From: Nocardioides sp. Iso805N
GTDB lineage: Bacteria; Actinomycetota; Actinomycetes; Propionibacteriales; Nocardioidaceae
Length of the DNA stretch: 64,000 bases
NCBI RefSeq assembly: GCF_000364605.1
Contig: NZ_KB822575.1
Location: 358,237-422,236 of the forward strand
Reading direction: 5' to 3'
Under the pieces are notes generated by a model. The model searched no databases. It was given only the letters and a program-made list of their open reading frames with translations, and had not been told where the DNA came from. A program made the translations under genes and the position numbers. Positions 29,594 through 38,882 of the stretch are shown here, piece by piece; position 1 is the first letter of the stretch; each line of letters begins with the position of its first letter.

Positions 29594-31849
29594 TCAGACC
29601 GCCACGGTCTGCGGCTCGGGCTGCTGCTCCCGCAGCCGTCGCTCCAGGCCCTCCCCCTCGATGTCGAGGTCGGGCAGCAGCCGGTCGAGCCAGCGCGGCA
29701 GCCACCAGATGTGCTTGCCGACGATCGACATCAGCGCCGGGACCAGCGTCATCCGGACCAGGAAGGCATCCGCGATCACGCCGACCGCGAGGGCGAAGCC
29801 GATGGTCTTGATCATCACGTCGTCGCCGAGCGCGAACCCGGCGAAGACGCCGGTCATGATCACCGCTGCGGCGGTCACGACGCGGGCGCTGTGGCTGAAC
29901 CCGGAGCGGACCGCGGCGCGTGCCTCCTCGCCGTGTACGAAGGCCTCCCGCATCCGGGTGACCAGGAAGACCTCGTAGTCCATCGCAAGGCCGAAGAGCA
30001 CGCCGGTGAGCAGCAGCGGCAGGATGAAGATCACCGGCGTGGTGACGTCCAGCCCGATCAGGTTGTTCAGCCAGCCCCACTGGAAGACGGCCACCGTGGT
30101 GCCCAGTGAGATGCCGACCGAGAGCAGGAACCCGATGGCTGCCTTCAGCGGCACCAGGATGGAGCGGAAGACCAGCACCAGCAGGATGAAGGCGAGCCCC
30201 ACCACGACCAGGAGGTAGCGCGGGAAGACGTCGGTCAGCTTCTGCGAGATGTCCACGCCCACCGCGGTCTGTCCGCTGACCAGCGCTCGCGCTCCGGTCT
30301 CGCCCGGCAGGTCGGTGAGGTCGGCCCGCATCGTGGTGACCAGATCCTTGGTCGCCTGGTCGGAGGGGCCGCTGGTCGGGATCACTGTCACGGTGGCGTA
30401 CTGCACCGCATCGAGCTGCTTGACCAGCTGTTGCTGCGCGGCCGGCGTGGCGTCGCTGCCGGCGCCGGCCGGTGGGATCACGGAGACGACGTCGGTCTTG
30501 ACGGCTTCGATCTTGGCGACGGCGGTGTTCACCGCGGCGAGGGCCTTCTGGCCCGAGCCCGCGCCCGAGGTGTCGACCACGACCACCAGCGGACCGTTGG
30601 CCCCGGCACCGAACGAGTCGGCGATCAGGTCGTAGGCGACACGCTGGTCGCTGCCGGCCGCCGCGGTGGCGTTGTCGGGCAGCGCGAGCTGCATCTTGGC
30701 CACCGGGAGGGACAGCACCGCGGCGAGCAGGACACCACCGATCAGGAACGGCACCCGCAGGCGGGCGACGAGCTCGACCCAGCGGCGACCGTTGGTGCGC
30801 ACGTCGCCGGCCTCGGCGTCGCGCGCCTTGAGGAAGCGCAGCTTCCCGCCGAGCACGCGCTTGCCGGCGAAGCCGAGGAGCGCGGGCAGCAGGGTGAGGG
30901 CGATCAGTACGGCGAGGGCGACCATCCCGGCACCGCCGAGGCCCATCTGGGTGAGGAAGCCGATGCCGCAGATCGACAGACCGGCCAGCGCGATGATCAC
31001 GGTGAGCCCGGCGAAGACCACGGCCGAGCCGGCCGTGCCGACGGCGCGTCCGATCGCCTCCTCCGGATCACGACCCCGGCGCACCTCGTGCTGGTAGCGG
31101 GACATGATGAACAGGGCGTAGTCGATTCCGACGGCCAGGCCGAGCATGCTGCCCAGCGCCGACGTGGTCGAGCTCAGGCTGAGGAAGCCGGTCAGCGTGG
31201 TGATGCCGAGCATCCCGATGCCTACGCCGATGATCGCCGTCAGCAGCGGCATCCCGGCAGCGATCAGCGAGCCGAAGGTGATGACCAGCACGAAGAGTGC
31301 GACCAGGACGCCGATCCCCTCGGCGGCCCCGCCTGCACTCTTCGCCTGGAAGGCGTCGCCGCCGATGGCGACGGTCAGACCCGCCTTCTCGCCGGTCGAC
31401 CTGGCCGCGTCGGCGGCGCTCTTGTCGGCGTCGGTCAGGTCGACGGCCTGCTTGGTGTAGCTGACCGATGCGTAGGCCACCGTGGCGTCCTTCGACACCG
31501 TCCCGGTGGTGAACGGATCCGAGACCGAGGCGACGTCTCCGGTCTTGACCTTGGCGAGCGCCTGCTCGACCGCGGCCTTGTTGGCGGCCGACGTGAGCTG
31601 CTCACCCTTCGGCGCCTTGAACACCACCTGGGCGGTGGCGCCGTCGGGCGAGGCATTCGGCGTACGGGCCTTGATCAGGTCGAAGGCCTGGGTGGACTCG
31701 ATCCCCTTGAGGGAGAACTGGTCGTCGGTGTTGCCGGCCAGCGTCTTCGAGCCGACGCCGACGCCGACCAGCAGCACCAGCCAGAAGGCGACCACGATGC
31801 GGCGGTGCCGGAAACACCAGCGGCCGAGCCGGAACAACTGCCATGCCAT
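29594..31849 (-). CDS. MmpL-family RND membrane transporter
   Basis: A 751-residue MMPL/RND protein with about 11-12 transmembrane helices and two large extracytoplasmic loops (about 40-175 and 395-520). Helix IV-region GLAVGIDYALFIMSRY and the repeat-half equivalent GLAMDYEVFLVTRMREA are the MmpL proton-relay motifs. The ATG at 31849 places the first helix at about residue 15. Relatives export lipids, siderophores or drugs, powered by the proton gradient. It is divergent from a TetR gene that probably represses it. Confidence 0.92.
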   Translation of the reverse strand: MAWQLFRLGRWCFRHRRIVVAFWLVLLVGVGVGSKTLAGNTDDQFSLKGIESTQAFDLIKARTPNASPDGATAQVVFKAPKGEQLTSAANKAAVEQALAKVKTGDVASVSDPFTTGTVSKDATVAYASVSYTKQAVDLTDADKSAADAARSTGEKAGLTVAIGGDAFQAKSAGGAAEGIGVLVALFVLVITFGSLIAAGMPLLTAIIGVGIGMLGITTLTGFLSLSSTTSALGSMLGLAVGIDYALFIMSRYQHEVRRGRDPEEAIGRAVGTAGSAVVFAGLTVIIALAGLSICGIGFLTQMGLGGAGMVALAVLIALTLLPALLGFAGKRVLGGKLRFLKARDAEAGDVRTNGRRWVELVARLRVPFLIGGVLLAAVLSLPVAKMQLALPDNATAAAGSDQRVAYDLIADSFGAGANGPLVVVVDTSGAGSGQKALAAVNTAVAKIEAVKTDVVSVIPPAGAGSDATPAAQQQLVKQLDAVQYATVTVIPTSGPSDQATKDLVTTMRADLTDLPGETGARALVSGQTAVGVDISQKLTDVFPRYLLVVVGLAFILLVLVFRSILVPLKAAIGFLLSVGISLGTTVAVFQWGWLNNLIGLDVTTPVIFILPLLLTGVLFGLAMDYEVFLVTRMREAFVHGEEARAAVRSGFSHSARVVTAAAVIMTGVFAGFALGDDVMIKTIGFALAVGVIADAFLVRMTLVPALMSIVGKHIWWLPRWLDRLLPDLDIEGEGLERRLREQQPEPQTVAV

Positions 31850-31963
31850 GCGATCAAGCCCTTCGTCGAGTGCGTGGGACACGTCGACCGAGGTCGGCGG
31901 CTCTCGAAGCCTATCGAATTTGAAAGTTACTACCAAACGAGAGTCTGTGTTACGTTCGCCACC
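31850..31963. promoter_or_regulatory. Divergent promoter region of mmpL and tetR
   Basis: 114-bp intergenic region with an AT-rich core at 31910-31955, unusual for this genome, including TTGAAA at 31920-31925. The TetR protein probably binds here, but no clean palindrome was found. Confidence 0.5.
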
Positions 31964-32575
31964 ATGGGCTTGCGCGAGATGAAGGCGGCACGGACGCACG
32001 ACGCGATCCTCAAGGCGGCGCTGCACCTCTTCGAGACACAGGGGTACGACGCGACGACCATGGAGGAGATCGCGGCGGCGGCAGAGGTCGGCACCTCGAC
32101 CCTCTACCGCTACTTCCCCACCAAGGAGCTGCTCCTCGTCACGCCCCTGAGCATCCGCGGGCACATGGTGGCCGAGTTCCGCAGCCGGTCGGCCGACGAA
32201 CCGCTCGAGGAAGCACTCGGGCACGCCATCGAGGCCCTGATGACGGCACCGCGGGCCGAGATCGCCGAGCGCCGGGCGATCTACAAGATCCTGGAGGTCG
32301 CCGCGGCGCCGCGGATGCGGCTGCACTCAGAGGTCCGAGCCGAGCGCACCGAGCTCGAGGAGGCGGTCGCCGATCGCCTCGGCCGCCCGCGCGGGGACGT
32401 CTTCAGCGTGGTCACCGCCCGGCTGGCCGTCGCGATCCTGGAGACCATCTCGGACCACGCGCCCGACGTACACGAAGACCCGGAGGACGCGCGCAAGGCG
32501 GCCCGTGCCGCCGTGCGCGCCGTCGGCGCGGCACTTCAGGCCGAAGCACCGGCCGTGCCGACCTTCGACGTCTGA
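31964..32575 (+). CDS. TetR-family regulator of the MmpL transporter
   Basis: A 203-residue TetR protein. The helix-turn-helix (about 15-60) reads ATTMEEIAAAAEVGTSTLYRYF. The ATG start leaves a short basic N-terminus. Divergent arrangement with mmpL over a 114-bp AT-rich region suggests local repression of the transporter and of itself. The gene ends at a hairpin shared with the convergent cupin gene. Inducer unknown. Confidence 0.92.
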   Translation: MGLREMKAARTHDAILKAALHLFETQGYDATTMEEIAAAAEVGTSTLYRYFPTKELLLVTPLSIRGHMVAEFRSRSADEPLEEALGHAIEALMTAPRAEIAERRAIYKILEVAAAPRMRLHSEVRAERTELEEAVADRLGRPRGDVFSVVTARLAVAILETISDHAPDVHEDPEDARKAARAAVRAVGAALQAEAPAVPTFDV

Positions 32576-32579
32576 GCGA

Positions 32580-32600
32580 CCTGGCCCGAGTCAGGCCAGG
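32580..32600. terminator. Small hairpin between tetR and cupin genes
   Basis: 7-bp arms CCTGGCC and GGCCAGG around a 7-nt loop, 5 bp after the tetR stop and including the cupin stop codon. Probably a shared terminator. Confidence 0.5.
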
Positions 32601-32917
32601 TAGAGCTTGCGCAAGGTCGAGGCTACCTCCCAGACGGTCGTGTCGCCGGCGCTGAGACGCACCACCGTGCCCGGCCGCAGCTCGATGACCTCACCGTCCT
32701 CGAAGGTGACGGTGCCCTCGCCGGACAGGACGACGAAGACCTCGTCGGCCTCGACGTCGGTCGCGACCCCGGGAGTCATCTCCCAGACCCCGACCTCGAG
32801 CCCACGGAGCGTGGTGAGTTCACGGGAACCGGTCAGCGGGTCGCCCGCCACGACCTGCTCTGAGGGCTGGGCCGCCAGCGCGAGGTCGGCGTCGGTGTCA
32901 AGGAGTCTGCTCGTCAT
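32591..32917 (-). CDS. Cupin-domain protein (DUF861/cupin_3)
   Basis: A 108-residue single cupin of the cupin_3 type: GVWEMTPGVATDVEADEVFVVLSGEGTV corresponds to the first cupin motif and ELRPGTVVRLSAGDTTVWEV to the second. The start ATG at 32917 gives the normal short N-terminus. Metal ligands are reduced (few His), as in many cupin_3 members of unknown activity. It is convergent with tetR. Function unknown. Confidence 0.85.
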   Translation of the reverse strand: MTSRLLDTDADLALAAQPSEQVVAGDPLTGSRELTTLRGLEVGVWEMTPGVATDVEADEVFVVLSGEGTVTFEDGEVIELRPGTVVRLSAGDTTVWEVASTLRKLYLA

Positions 32918-33189
32918 GCGTCCTATTCTCGGGGCGCGCGGATGCCGGCGCCGTTTAGGAGTCCTGGACCAAGGGCAATGATCGATTCGACAGACAAAAG
33001 CGAGAGCGGCCAGCCGAGCTCCGGAGGCGCCCGCGTCGATGCACCACGCTCGCAGCCTGGGGAGTGAGAGCGGTGCATGCACCGCACCGAGCCACGGATG
33101 CGAGAAGGTTCTGTCACGAGGTGAGCGGCGAAAGGAACCAGACCAGTGTCGAACGGCGGGAGCCGCGCAGTCGAGCCGGCCGTACGGCT

Positions 33190-33660
33190 ATGAGCCACAG
33201 CGAGTCCCACGAGCTCGCCGCGACCGTCACCTCGATCGCAGCAGCGAGATCGATCGTGGCAGGCGCCGGGATGGCCCTGCCGTCGCCTGTTCGTGACGAC
33301 GCCGTGCTGCTGGTGTCCGAGCTGATGAGCAACGCCGTTCGCCACGGCGGATCATGGGTCCGCTTGAAGCTCACGATCAGCGAGGATGCGTTCACCGTGG
33401 CCGTGCACGACGATGGGCCGGGCATGCCCATCATGCGCAACGGCACGCGCGACGCCTCGTTGGGTTCGGGCCGAGGGCTGCAGATCGTCGACAGGATCGC
33501 CGACCAGTGGGGCGTGGACGTGGACCAGGCCGGAAAGACGGTGTGGTTCCGGTTCAAGAGCGCGACCACGTCGACGGGCCTGGGTATGACCGACGCCTCC
33601 ACCGACGACACAGCACCCTCGGCTCCACCGTGTGCAGACACCGGCGGCCAGGTGCCGTGA
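33190..33660 (+). CDS. ATP-binding protein, anti-sigma regulatory factor-like (HATPase_c_2)
   Basis: A 156-residue single HATPase domain of the RsbW/SpoIIAB type. N-box LVSELMSNAVRHGG, G1 box DDGPGMP and G2-like GSGRGLQIVDRIADQWG are visible. Such proteins act as serine kinases for STAS antagonists and bind sigma factors. The ATG at 33190 gives a normal length, but a GTG at 33119 is possible. The C-terminal 30 residues are a Thr/Ser/Pro-rich tail. The receiver-PP2C gene 309 bp after its stop could reverse its kinase reaction. Confidence 0.85.
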   Translation: MSHSESHELAATVTSIAAARSIVAGAGMALPSPVRDDAVLLVSELMSNAVRHGGSWVRLKLTISEDAFTVAVHDDGPGMPIMRNGTRDASLGSGRGLQIVDRIADQWGVDVDQAGKTVWFRFKSATTSTGLGMTDASTDDTAPSAPPCADTGGQVP

Positions 33661-33720
33661 CCTGAGGTCTTCGGTTCCGGACGGGCGGTCGCCGAGGTCG
33701 AACTCCCGATTTGTTTGGAA

Positions 33721-33972
33721 ATGCCACTGCTCGGGAAGCCATGGAGCGTCAGTCTCGTCAAACCGTCGAGGAGTGAGTTGCGCAGCCGCCCGCCACGTGT
33801 CCGACGCGACCGGACGACAGCCGCCGCCTTGCGCGTGCCGCTCGTGGCCACCGACCGCGGACCCAGGCACATCCACTCGTGGCACGTGGCCCTGAGCGAG
33901 GAGGACGACTTCGGTTCCGTGCGCATGTATGAGTGCGGCTGCGGCGCTCGGCACTACGCCGCCTGCGCGTGA
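33721..33972 (+). CDS. Small protein with C-terminal CxC motif, unknown function
   Basis: An 83-residue basic protein. The N-terminal half looks low in order, while the C-terminal RHIHSWHVALSEEDDFGS and MYECGCGARHYAAC resemble a small metal-binding fold (two His, three Cys). Its stop overlaps a GTG of the next gene by 4 bp, which supports real translation. No family recognised. Confidence 0.5.
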   Translation: MPLLGKPWSVSLVKPSRSELRSRPPRVRRDRTTAAALRVPLVATDRGPRHIHSWHVALSEEDDFGSVRMYECGCGARHYAACA

Positions 33973-35372
33973 CCGAGATGTCGACGGACCAGCCAACCCC
34001 CGAACGCGCACCGGACCAGGAACTCCGATCGAGCGCGCCGGAGCCGAGGGACCTAGTCTTCCTTGACGTTGCAGGACCTCCCTCAGCCGAAAGTGACGTT
34101 CAGGCCTTGACGCAAGCACCAGCCCCGCGCGGTCGAGCACGACCTCCAGCGACGACTCCTGCCGCATCCGGGGGACTCGATATGCGGACCTGGGACTCAC
34201 CGGACCCGGTCGTGCTGCTGGTGGAGGACGACCTCGGCGACGCGCTCCTCGTGGAGGAACTCGTCGCCGACTGCCAACCTCGCATGACGTTGCGCCGAGC
34301 CGGCTCGCTGGCGGAGGCGGCACAGGTGCTCACCTCGGGCCGACCCGACTGCGTCCTCCTGGACCTGCACCTGCCCGACGCGCAGGGGCTGGACGCCCTG
34401 GCGGCCGTCCAGCGGCTGGCTGACGGCGTGGCCGTCGTGGTGCTCACAGGCCTGGCCGAAGAGGGCACCGGCCTGGCAGCCATGGCCGCGGGCGCGCAGG
34501 ACTACCTGGTCAAGGGTCGTGTCGACTCCCAGTGGCTCGGACGTGCCGTGCGCTACGCGATGCAGCGCAAGGAGGCCGAGCGAGCCGCGGTCGCGTTGCA
34601 GGCCAGTCAGCTGCTCGCCCAGGAGAATGCCCGGTTGGAGCGTGGCCTTCTTCCCAAGCCGCTCGTCAACGATGCGCACGACCTGGACGTGGTCAGCCGC
34701 TACCAGCCCGGCCGCGCCCAGGCGTTGCTCGGCGGCGACTTCTACGACGTGATCCAGGGCGACGACGGCACCGTCGAGGCGCTCATCGGTGACGTCTCCG
34801 GCCACGGTCCCGACGAGGCGGCCCTGGGGGTGGCGCTGCGCATCGCCTGGCGCACGCTGGTCCTCAGCGGCGTCGAGCGCACGGAACGCCTGCGCCACCT
34901 GGAGCAGATCCTGGTGGCCGAACGCCAGCAGGAGCACACCTTCGCCACCTTGACCGCGATCTCCCTGCACCCCGACCGGCGGCACGCGCACATCATCCGC
35001 GCCGGCCATCCCGGACTGATGCTGCGGACGCGGAGCGGGGTGGAATGGATCGAGGTGCCGGGAGGCCCGGCGCTCGGCATCCTGCCCGACATCTCCTGGA
35101 CCACGCACGAGCTGCACGTGCCATCGGATCCCTGGGCACTGGTCCTGTTCACCGACGGCCTGTTCGAGGGCCGCATCGACGTACGCGGCGACCGCCTGGG
35201 CGAGGACAGGCTCCTGGCGGCCGCGCGCGAGCTCTCCGGAGCCGACGCGGAAGAGTTCGTCGACGGCCTGATCGGCCACGCACAGACGCGCGCCGAGCAG
35301 TTCGGCGGACTCGACGACGACCTGGCGATCCTGCACCTGCAGTGGAACGAAGAGAAGAGACATCAGTGGTGA
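33969..35372 (+). CDS. Response regulator with PP2C-type phosphatase output (RsbU-like)
   Basis: A 467-residue signalling protein: a disordered N-terminus of about 70 residues, a receiver domain (about 75-195, phospho-acceptor Asp132 in VLLDLHLP), a short coiled linker, and a SpoIIE/PP2C phosphatase domain (GGDFYDVI, IGDVSGHGPDEA, LFTDGLFE, DDDLAILHL). It probably dephosphorylates a STAS antagonist when phosphorylated by the downstream kinase. GTG at 33969 overlaps the preceding gene by 4 bp; an ATG at 33978 or at 34182 (after GGGGGA) is possible. It overlaps the kinase gene by 4 bp. Confidence 0.9.
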   Translation: MTEMSTDQPTPERAPDQELRSSAPEPRDLVFLDVAGPPSAESDVQALTQAPAPRGRARPPATTPAASGGLDMRTWDSPDPVVLLVEDDLGDALLVEELVADCQPRMTLRRAGSLAEAAQVLTSGRPDCVLLDLHLPDAQGLDALAAVQRLADGVAVVVLTGLAEEGTGLAAMAAGAQDYLVKGRVDSQWLGRAVRYAMQRKEAERAAVALQASQLLAQENARLERGLLPKPLVNDAHDLDVVSRYQPGRAQALLGGDFYDVIQGDDGTVEALIGDVSGHGPDEAALGVALRIAWRTLVLSGVERTERLRHLEQILVAERQQEHTFATLTAISLHPDRRHAHIIRAGHPGLMLRTRSGVEWIEVPGGPALGILPDISWTTHELHVPSDPWALVLFTDGLFEGRIDVRGDRLGEDRLLAAARELSGADAEEFVDGLIGHAQTRAEQFGGLDDDLAILHLQWNEEKRHQW

Positions 35373-37012
35373 CCCCCTCCCCCGCCGCGTCCACCGCGCG
35401 GCGCCGGCCATGGCGCGAGATGACCGTGCAGTCGTGGTTCTACGTGACCTTGGCCGTCATGGCGGTGCTGGTGGCGGCCGGCGCCGTCATCGGGGCCCGG
35501 CTGCTGTCGCAGACCACCGCGGCGTCCGACCGGCTGATCCAGCAGATCCAGCCGGCGCGCGTAGCGGCGTACCAGCTCCAAGCGACGTTGATCGACCAGG
35601 AGACCGGTGAGCGCGGCTATGCGTTGACCGCGAACCGCCAGTTCCTGGCCCCCTACACCAGCGGACAGAGCAGCGAGCACGCTCTCGCCGGCCAGATCAG
35701 GAAGCTCCTTCCGGACGATCCGCAGGTCATCGCCGACCTCGATCGCGTGGAGAGCTCCGCCGCGCACTGGCGCAGCCAGTTCGCCGACCCGATCGTGGCG
35801 GGTGTCACGCCCGGGCGTCCACGCCCGTTGGACGAGAACGCAGCCGACGCAGCCAAGAGTGCCTTCGACGACCTGCGTGCCCTCTTCGACGTCCAGAACA
35901 CCCACCTGCAGCAGGCCCGCGAGACCAGCGTTGCCCAGCTGCGGCACAAGGAGCACGTCCGTGACGCGGTCCTCGCCGCCATGATGGCCGTGTTCTTCCT
36001 GACCGTGTTGCTGATGATCCTGATCGTCCGGGTGCTGGTGATCCGACCGCTCGAGACCCTGCGCCGGTCGACGCGCATGATCGCGGGGGGCGCCTTCGAC
36101 CACCCGATCTCCCAGGACGGGCCCAGCGACCTCCGTGGCCTTGCGGACGACGTGGACAGCATGCGCGGGCGCATCATGGAGGATCTGGACGCCGCTCAGG
36201 AGCAGCAGCGCAAGCTGTCCGAGCTCGCCGAGAGCCTGGACAGCCAGGCGCTGGAGCTGCGGCGCTCGAACGCCGAGCTCGAGCAGTTCGCGTACGTCGC
36301 CTCGCACGATCTCCAGGAGCCACTGCGCAAGGTCGCCTCCTTCTGCCAGCTGCTGGAGAAGCGGTACGGCGACGTACTCGACGAACGCGGTCAGCAGTAC
36401 ATCGACTTCGCGGTCGACGGGGCCAAGCGCATGCAGGTGCTGATCACCGACCTGCTGACGTTCTCCCGCGTCGGCAGGATCAGCGACACCCACGTCGCGG
36501 TGCCCCTCGACACCGTCGTCGACAAGGCGCTGGCCAACCTCGCGACAGCGATCGAGGAGTCGGGAGCCCAGATCGACTGCCCCGACACGCTTCCCCAGGT
36601 GTCCGGCGACCCGACGCTGCTGGTGATGCTGTGGCAGAACCTGGTGGGCAACGCGATCAAGTTCCGCGCCGAGGACCGCCCGCCCCGGATCTCGCTGACC
36701 TGCGAGGACGATCCCGACAGCCCCGACGGCGAAGCGTGGCTGTTCGCCCTCACCGACAACGGCATCGGCATCCCCGCGGAGTTCATCGAGAAGGTCTTCG
36801 TCATCTTCCAGCGCCTGCACTCCCGCGAGCAGTACGCCGGCACCGGCATCGGGCTGGCGCTGTGCCGCAAGATCGTCGAGTACCACGGCGGCCGGATCTG
36901 GATCGACACCACCTACACGACCGGAACGCGAGTGTGCTTTACGCTGCCGTTCGACTCTGATGCCGGACGCACCCCCACGCCGGTCGCCCCCATGGAAGGA
37001 AGCGCCGCATGA
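35369..37012 (+). CDS. Sensor histidine kinase with CHASE3-like extracellular domain
   Basis: A 547-residue membrane kinase: helix 1 (about 20-45), CHASE3-type periplasmic helical domain (about 45-205, with LIDQETGERGYALT), helix 2 (about 210-230), HAMP, coiled coil, HisKA with His313 in ASHDLQEPLRKV, and HATPase (NLVGNAIKF, DNGIGIP, GTGIGLAL). The phytochrome-like SHDLQEPLR box fits pairing with Rcp1-like receivers such as the next gene. The GTG start at 35369 overlaps the PP2C gene by 4 bp, and the end overlaps the next receiver by 4 bp. Confidence 0.95.
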   Translation: MTPSPAASTARRRPWREMTVQSWFYVTLAVMAVLVAAGAVIGARLLSQTTAASDRLIQQIQPARVAAYQLQATLIDQETGERGYALTANRQFLAPYTSGQSSEHALAGQIRKLLPDDPQVIADLDRVESSAAHWRSQFADPIVAGVTPGRPRPLDENAADAAKSAFDDLRALFDVQNTHLQQARETSVAQLRHKEHVRDAVLAAMMAVFFLTVLLMILIVRVLVIRPLETLRRSTRMIAGGAFDHPISQDGPSDLRGLADDVDSMRGRIMEDLDAAQEQQRKLSELAESLDSQALELRRSNAELEQFAYVASHDLQEPLRKVASFCQLLEKRYGDVLDERGQQYIDFAVDGAKRMQVLITDLLTFSRVGRISDTHVAVPLDTVVDKALANLATAIEESGAQIDCPDTLPQVSGDPTLLVMLWQNLVGNAIKFRAEDRPPRISLTCEDDPDSPDGEAWLFALTDNGIGIPAEFIEKVFVIFQRLHSREQYAGTGIGLALCRKIVEYHGGRIWIDTTYTTGTRVCFTLPFDSDAGRTPTPVAPMEGSAA

Positions 37013-37452
37013 TGGCACCTGCGCAGCCGATCGAGGTCCTGCTCGTCGAGGACGACCCCGGCGACGAGCTGATGACCCGCGAAGCGTTCCAGGACAACAA
37101 GATCGCGAACACCCTCCACGTCGTACGCGATGGCGAGGAGGCGCTCGACTTCCTCTACCGGCGCAACGGCCACACCGACGCGCCCCAGCCCGACCTGATC
37201 CTGCTCGATCTCAACCTGCCCAAGTACGACGGACGGCAGGTCCTCCAGCAGATCAAGTCGGACGCCGACCTCGCTCACATCCCGGTGGTGGTCCTGACGA
37301 CCTCCTCGGCCGAGGAGGACATCCTGCGCAGCTACAAGCTGCACGCGAACGCCTACGTCACCAAGCCCGTCGATCTCGATCAGTTCATCGCCGCGGTGCG
37401 GCAGATCGACGAGTTCTTCGTGACAGTGGTCCGTCTGCCCAAACGGAGCTGA
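37009..37452 (+). CDS. Single-domain response regulator (Rcp1-like)
   Basis: A 147-residue stand-alone receiver. The acidic pair is at VEDD, the phospho-acceptor is Asp67 (ILLDLNLP), the switch Thr lies in VVLTTSS and the lysine in VTKPVD. Its FLYRRNGHTDAPQPDLI insertion is characteristic of Rcp1-type receivers that work with phytochrome-like kinases. It overlaps the kinase gene by 4 bp and its last 68 bp overlap the end of the convergent MFS gene. It probably relays phosphate in the operon rather than binding DNA. Confidence 0.94.
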   Translation: MMAPAQPIEVLLVEDDPGDELMTREAFQDNKIANTLHVVRDGEEALDFLYRRNGHTDAPQPDLILLDLNLPKYDGRQVLQQIKSDADLAHIPVVVLTTSSAEEDILRSYKLHANAYVTKPVDLDQFIAAVRQIDEFFVTVVRLPKRS

Positions 37453-38821
37453 GTCTCGGACGCCCAGGCACCGGCGGGAAACCACGGTGACCGGGGCCCG
37501 CCTCTGCGAGGGCGTTGCGCAGGGAGACGATCAAGGCTGCGCCGACGACCGCGGCGGAGAGGCCGAGCGCCTCGGCTGTCCCGGTCCGTGACCCCGAGCC
37601 AGCGACGACCGCGCCCAGGACCGCCACCCCCATCCCGCCGCCGAACTGCCGGAACGCGTTGAAGAGTCCGCCGGCGGTGCCCCCGGTGCCGGCTGGCGCC
37701 GACCCGACGACCTGGCCGGTGAGTGGCACCAGCAGGAGGGGAAGTCCCGCCCCGACCAGGAGGAGCGCAAGCGAGATCAGCACCACCGGTGCATCCCGCG
37801 CGACCGCCGCTGCGGTGAGGGCGTTGCCGAGGACGGTGAGGGCCAGTCCGGTCACGATCAGGGGCGGCGCCCCGGTCCGCGTTGCGAGACGGCCCACCAC
37901 CGGCGCCAGCAGCGGCCCCGCCGTCATCGGGAGGAACGCGATCCCCGCGAGGGCCGGGCTCTGCCCGCGGCCGTCGAGAAGGTAGAGCCCGAGGACGAAC
38001 AGGGCACCCGACATCTGGAACTGGACGACCGCTCCGAGCATCAGGGCCTGACGCAGCCTGGGGACGCGGAGGACCACGGGCGAGAACGCCGGCGACGTGC
38101 TGCGTCGCTCGACCGCGACGAGGCACAACACCGCCACGACGGTGAGCGCCCCCGGCAGGAGGGCTCGTCCGCGCGGGACCTCGATCACGGTGTCGATGAG
38201 CAGCGCGAGCGCACCGACGGCCACCACCTGTGCGCGGAGGTCGAGGGGCCTGTCGCGGGTGACGGGGCGAGGCAGGTTCCGGGTCATCATCAGGCCGAGG
38301 ACCGCGACGGGGACGTTGACCAGGAAGACCGCGCGCCACCCGCACCACCCCACCAGGACGCCACCGAGCAGTGGCCCGGCCGCGAAGCCGAGGCCCGTGA
38401 CGGCCGCCCACAGCCCGATCGCTCGGGCCCGCTCGCCTGGCTCGGTGTAGAGCAGGCCGAGCAGCGCCAAGGTGCTCGAGGGCAGCGCCGCCGCCGTGGC
38501 GCCCTGGACCGCCCGCAGTCCGATCAGCACCGGCATCGTCGGCGACAGCGCGCACAGCAGGGAGACCAGACCGAATCCGGCGAGCCCGATGCGGAAGACA
38601 CGGGATGCGCCGTACCGATCGGCGATCGCTCCGCTGGAGAGCAGCAGCGATCCGAAGGCGACGGTGTAGGCGTTGACCGCCCACTGCTGCGAGGCGACGT
38701 CGCCACCGAGATCGCGGGTGATGTCGGGCAGCGCCACGTTGAGGATGGTGGCGTCGAGCAGGACCATGAAGTAGCCCAGGGAGATGCCGAGCAGGCGTGG
38801 CGAGATCATGCCCACGACCAT
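37385..38821 (-). CDS. DHA2-family MFS transporter
   Basis: A 478-residue protein with about 14 transmembrane helices. LDATILNVALPDI (motif D1) starts right after the short N-terminus, with ADRYGASRVF as motif A. It is likely a drug or metabolite exporter. The ATG at 38821 is preferred (38809 is possible); an upstream ATG at 38884 would overlap the divergent LysR start. The 3' end overlaps the convergent receiver gene by 68 bp and encodes an Arg-rich tail. LysR divergence suggests substrate-induced expression. Confidence 0.88.
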   Translation of the reverse strand: MVVGMISPRLLGISLGYFMVLLDATILNVALPDITRDLGGDVASQQWAVNAYTVAFGSLLLSSGAIADRYGASRVFRIGLAGFGLVSLLCALSPTMPVLIGLRAVQGATAAALPSSTLALLGLLYTEPGERARAIGLWAAVTGLGFAAGPLLGGVLVGWCGWRAVFLVNVPVAVLGLMMTRNLPRPVTRDRPLDLRAQVVAVGALALLIDTVIEVPRGRALLPGALTVVAVLCLVAVERRSTSPAFSPVVLRVPRLRQALMLGAVVQFQMSGALFVLGLYLLDGRGQSPALAGIAFLPMTAGPLLAPVVGRLATRTGAPPLIVTGLALTVLGNALTAAAVARDAPVVLISLALLLVGAGLPLLLVPLTGQVVGSAPAGTGGTAGGLFNAFRQFGGGMGVAVLGAVVAGSGSRTGTAEALGLSAAVVGAALIVSLRNALAEAGPGHRGFPPVPGRPRLSSVWADGPLSRRTRRSAAPRR

Positions 38822-38882
38822 CCGCCAGATGCTGATGTGGCTCGACCGGAACAACCACAGGGGGCGTTCGGTTTCGCCGAAC
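38822..38882. promoter_or_regulatory. Divergent MFS/LysR promoter region
   Basis: 61-bp spacer between divergent starts, where a LysR regulator would be expected to bind. It contains a locally AT-richer stretch (GGTTTCGCCGAACA) but no clear T-N11-A palindrome was identified. Confidence 0.45.

Noticed and set aside
33071..33084. Palindrome CGGTGCATGCACCG, with a 12-bp match at 44710-44721
   Set aside because: Short palindromes and 12-mer matches are expected by chance in 64 kb; the second lies inside a start region.
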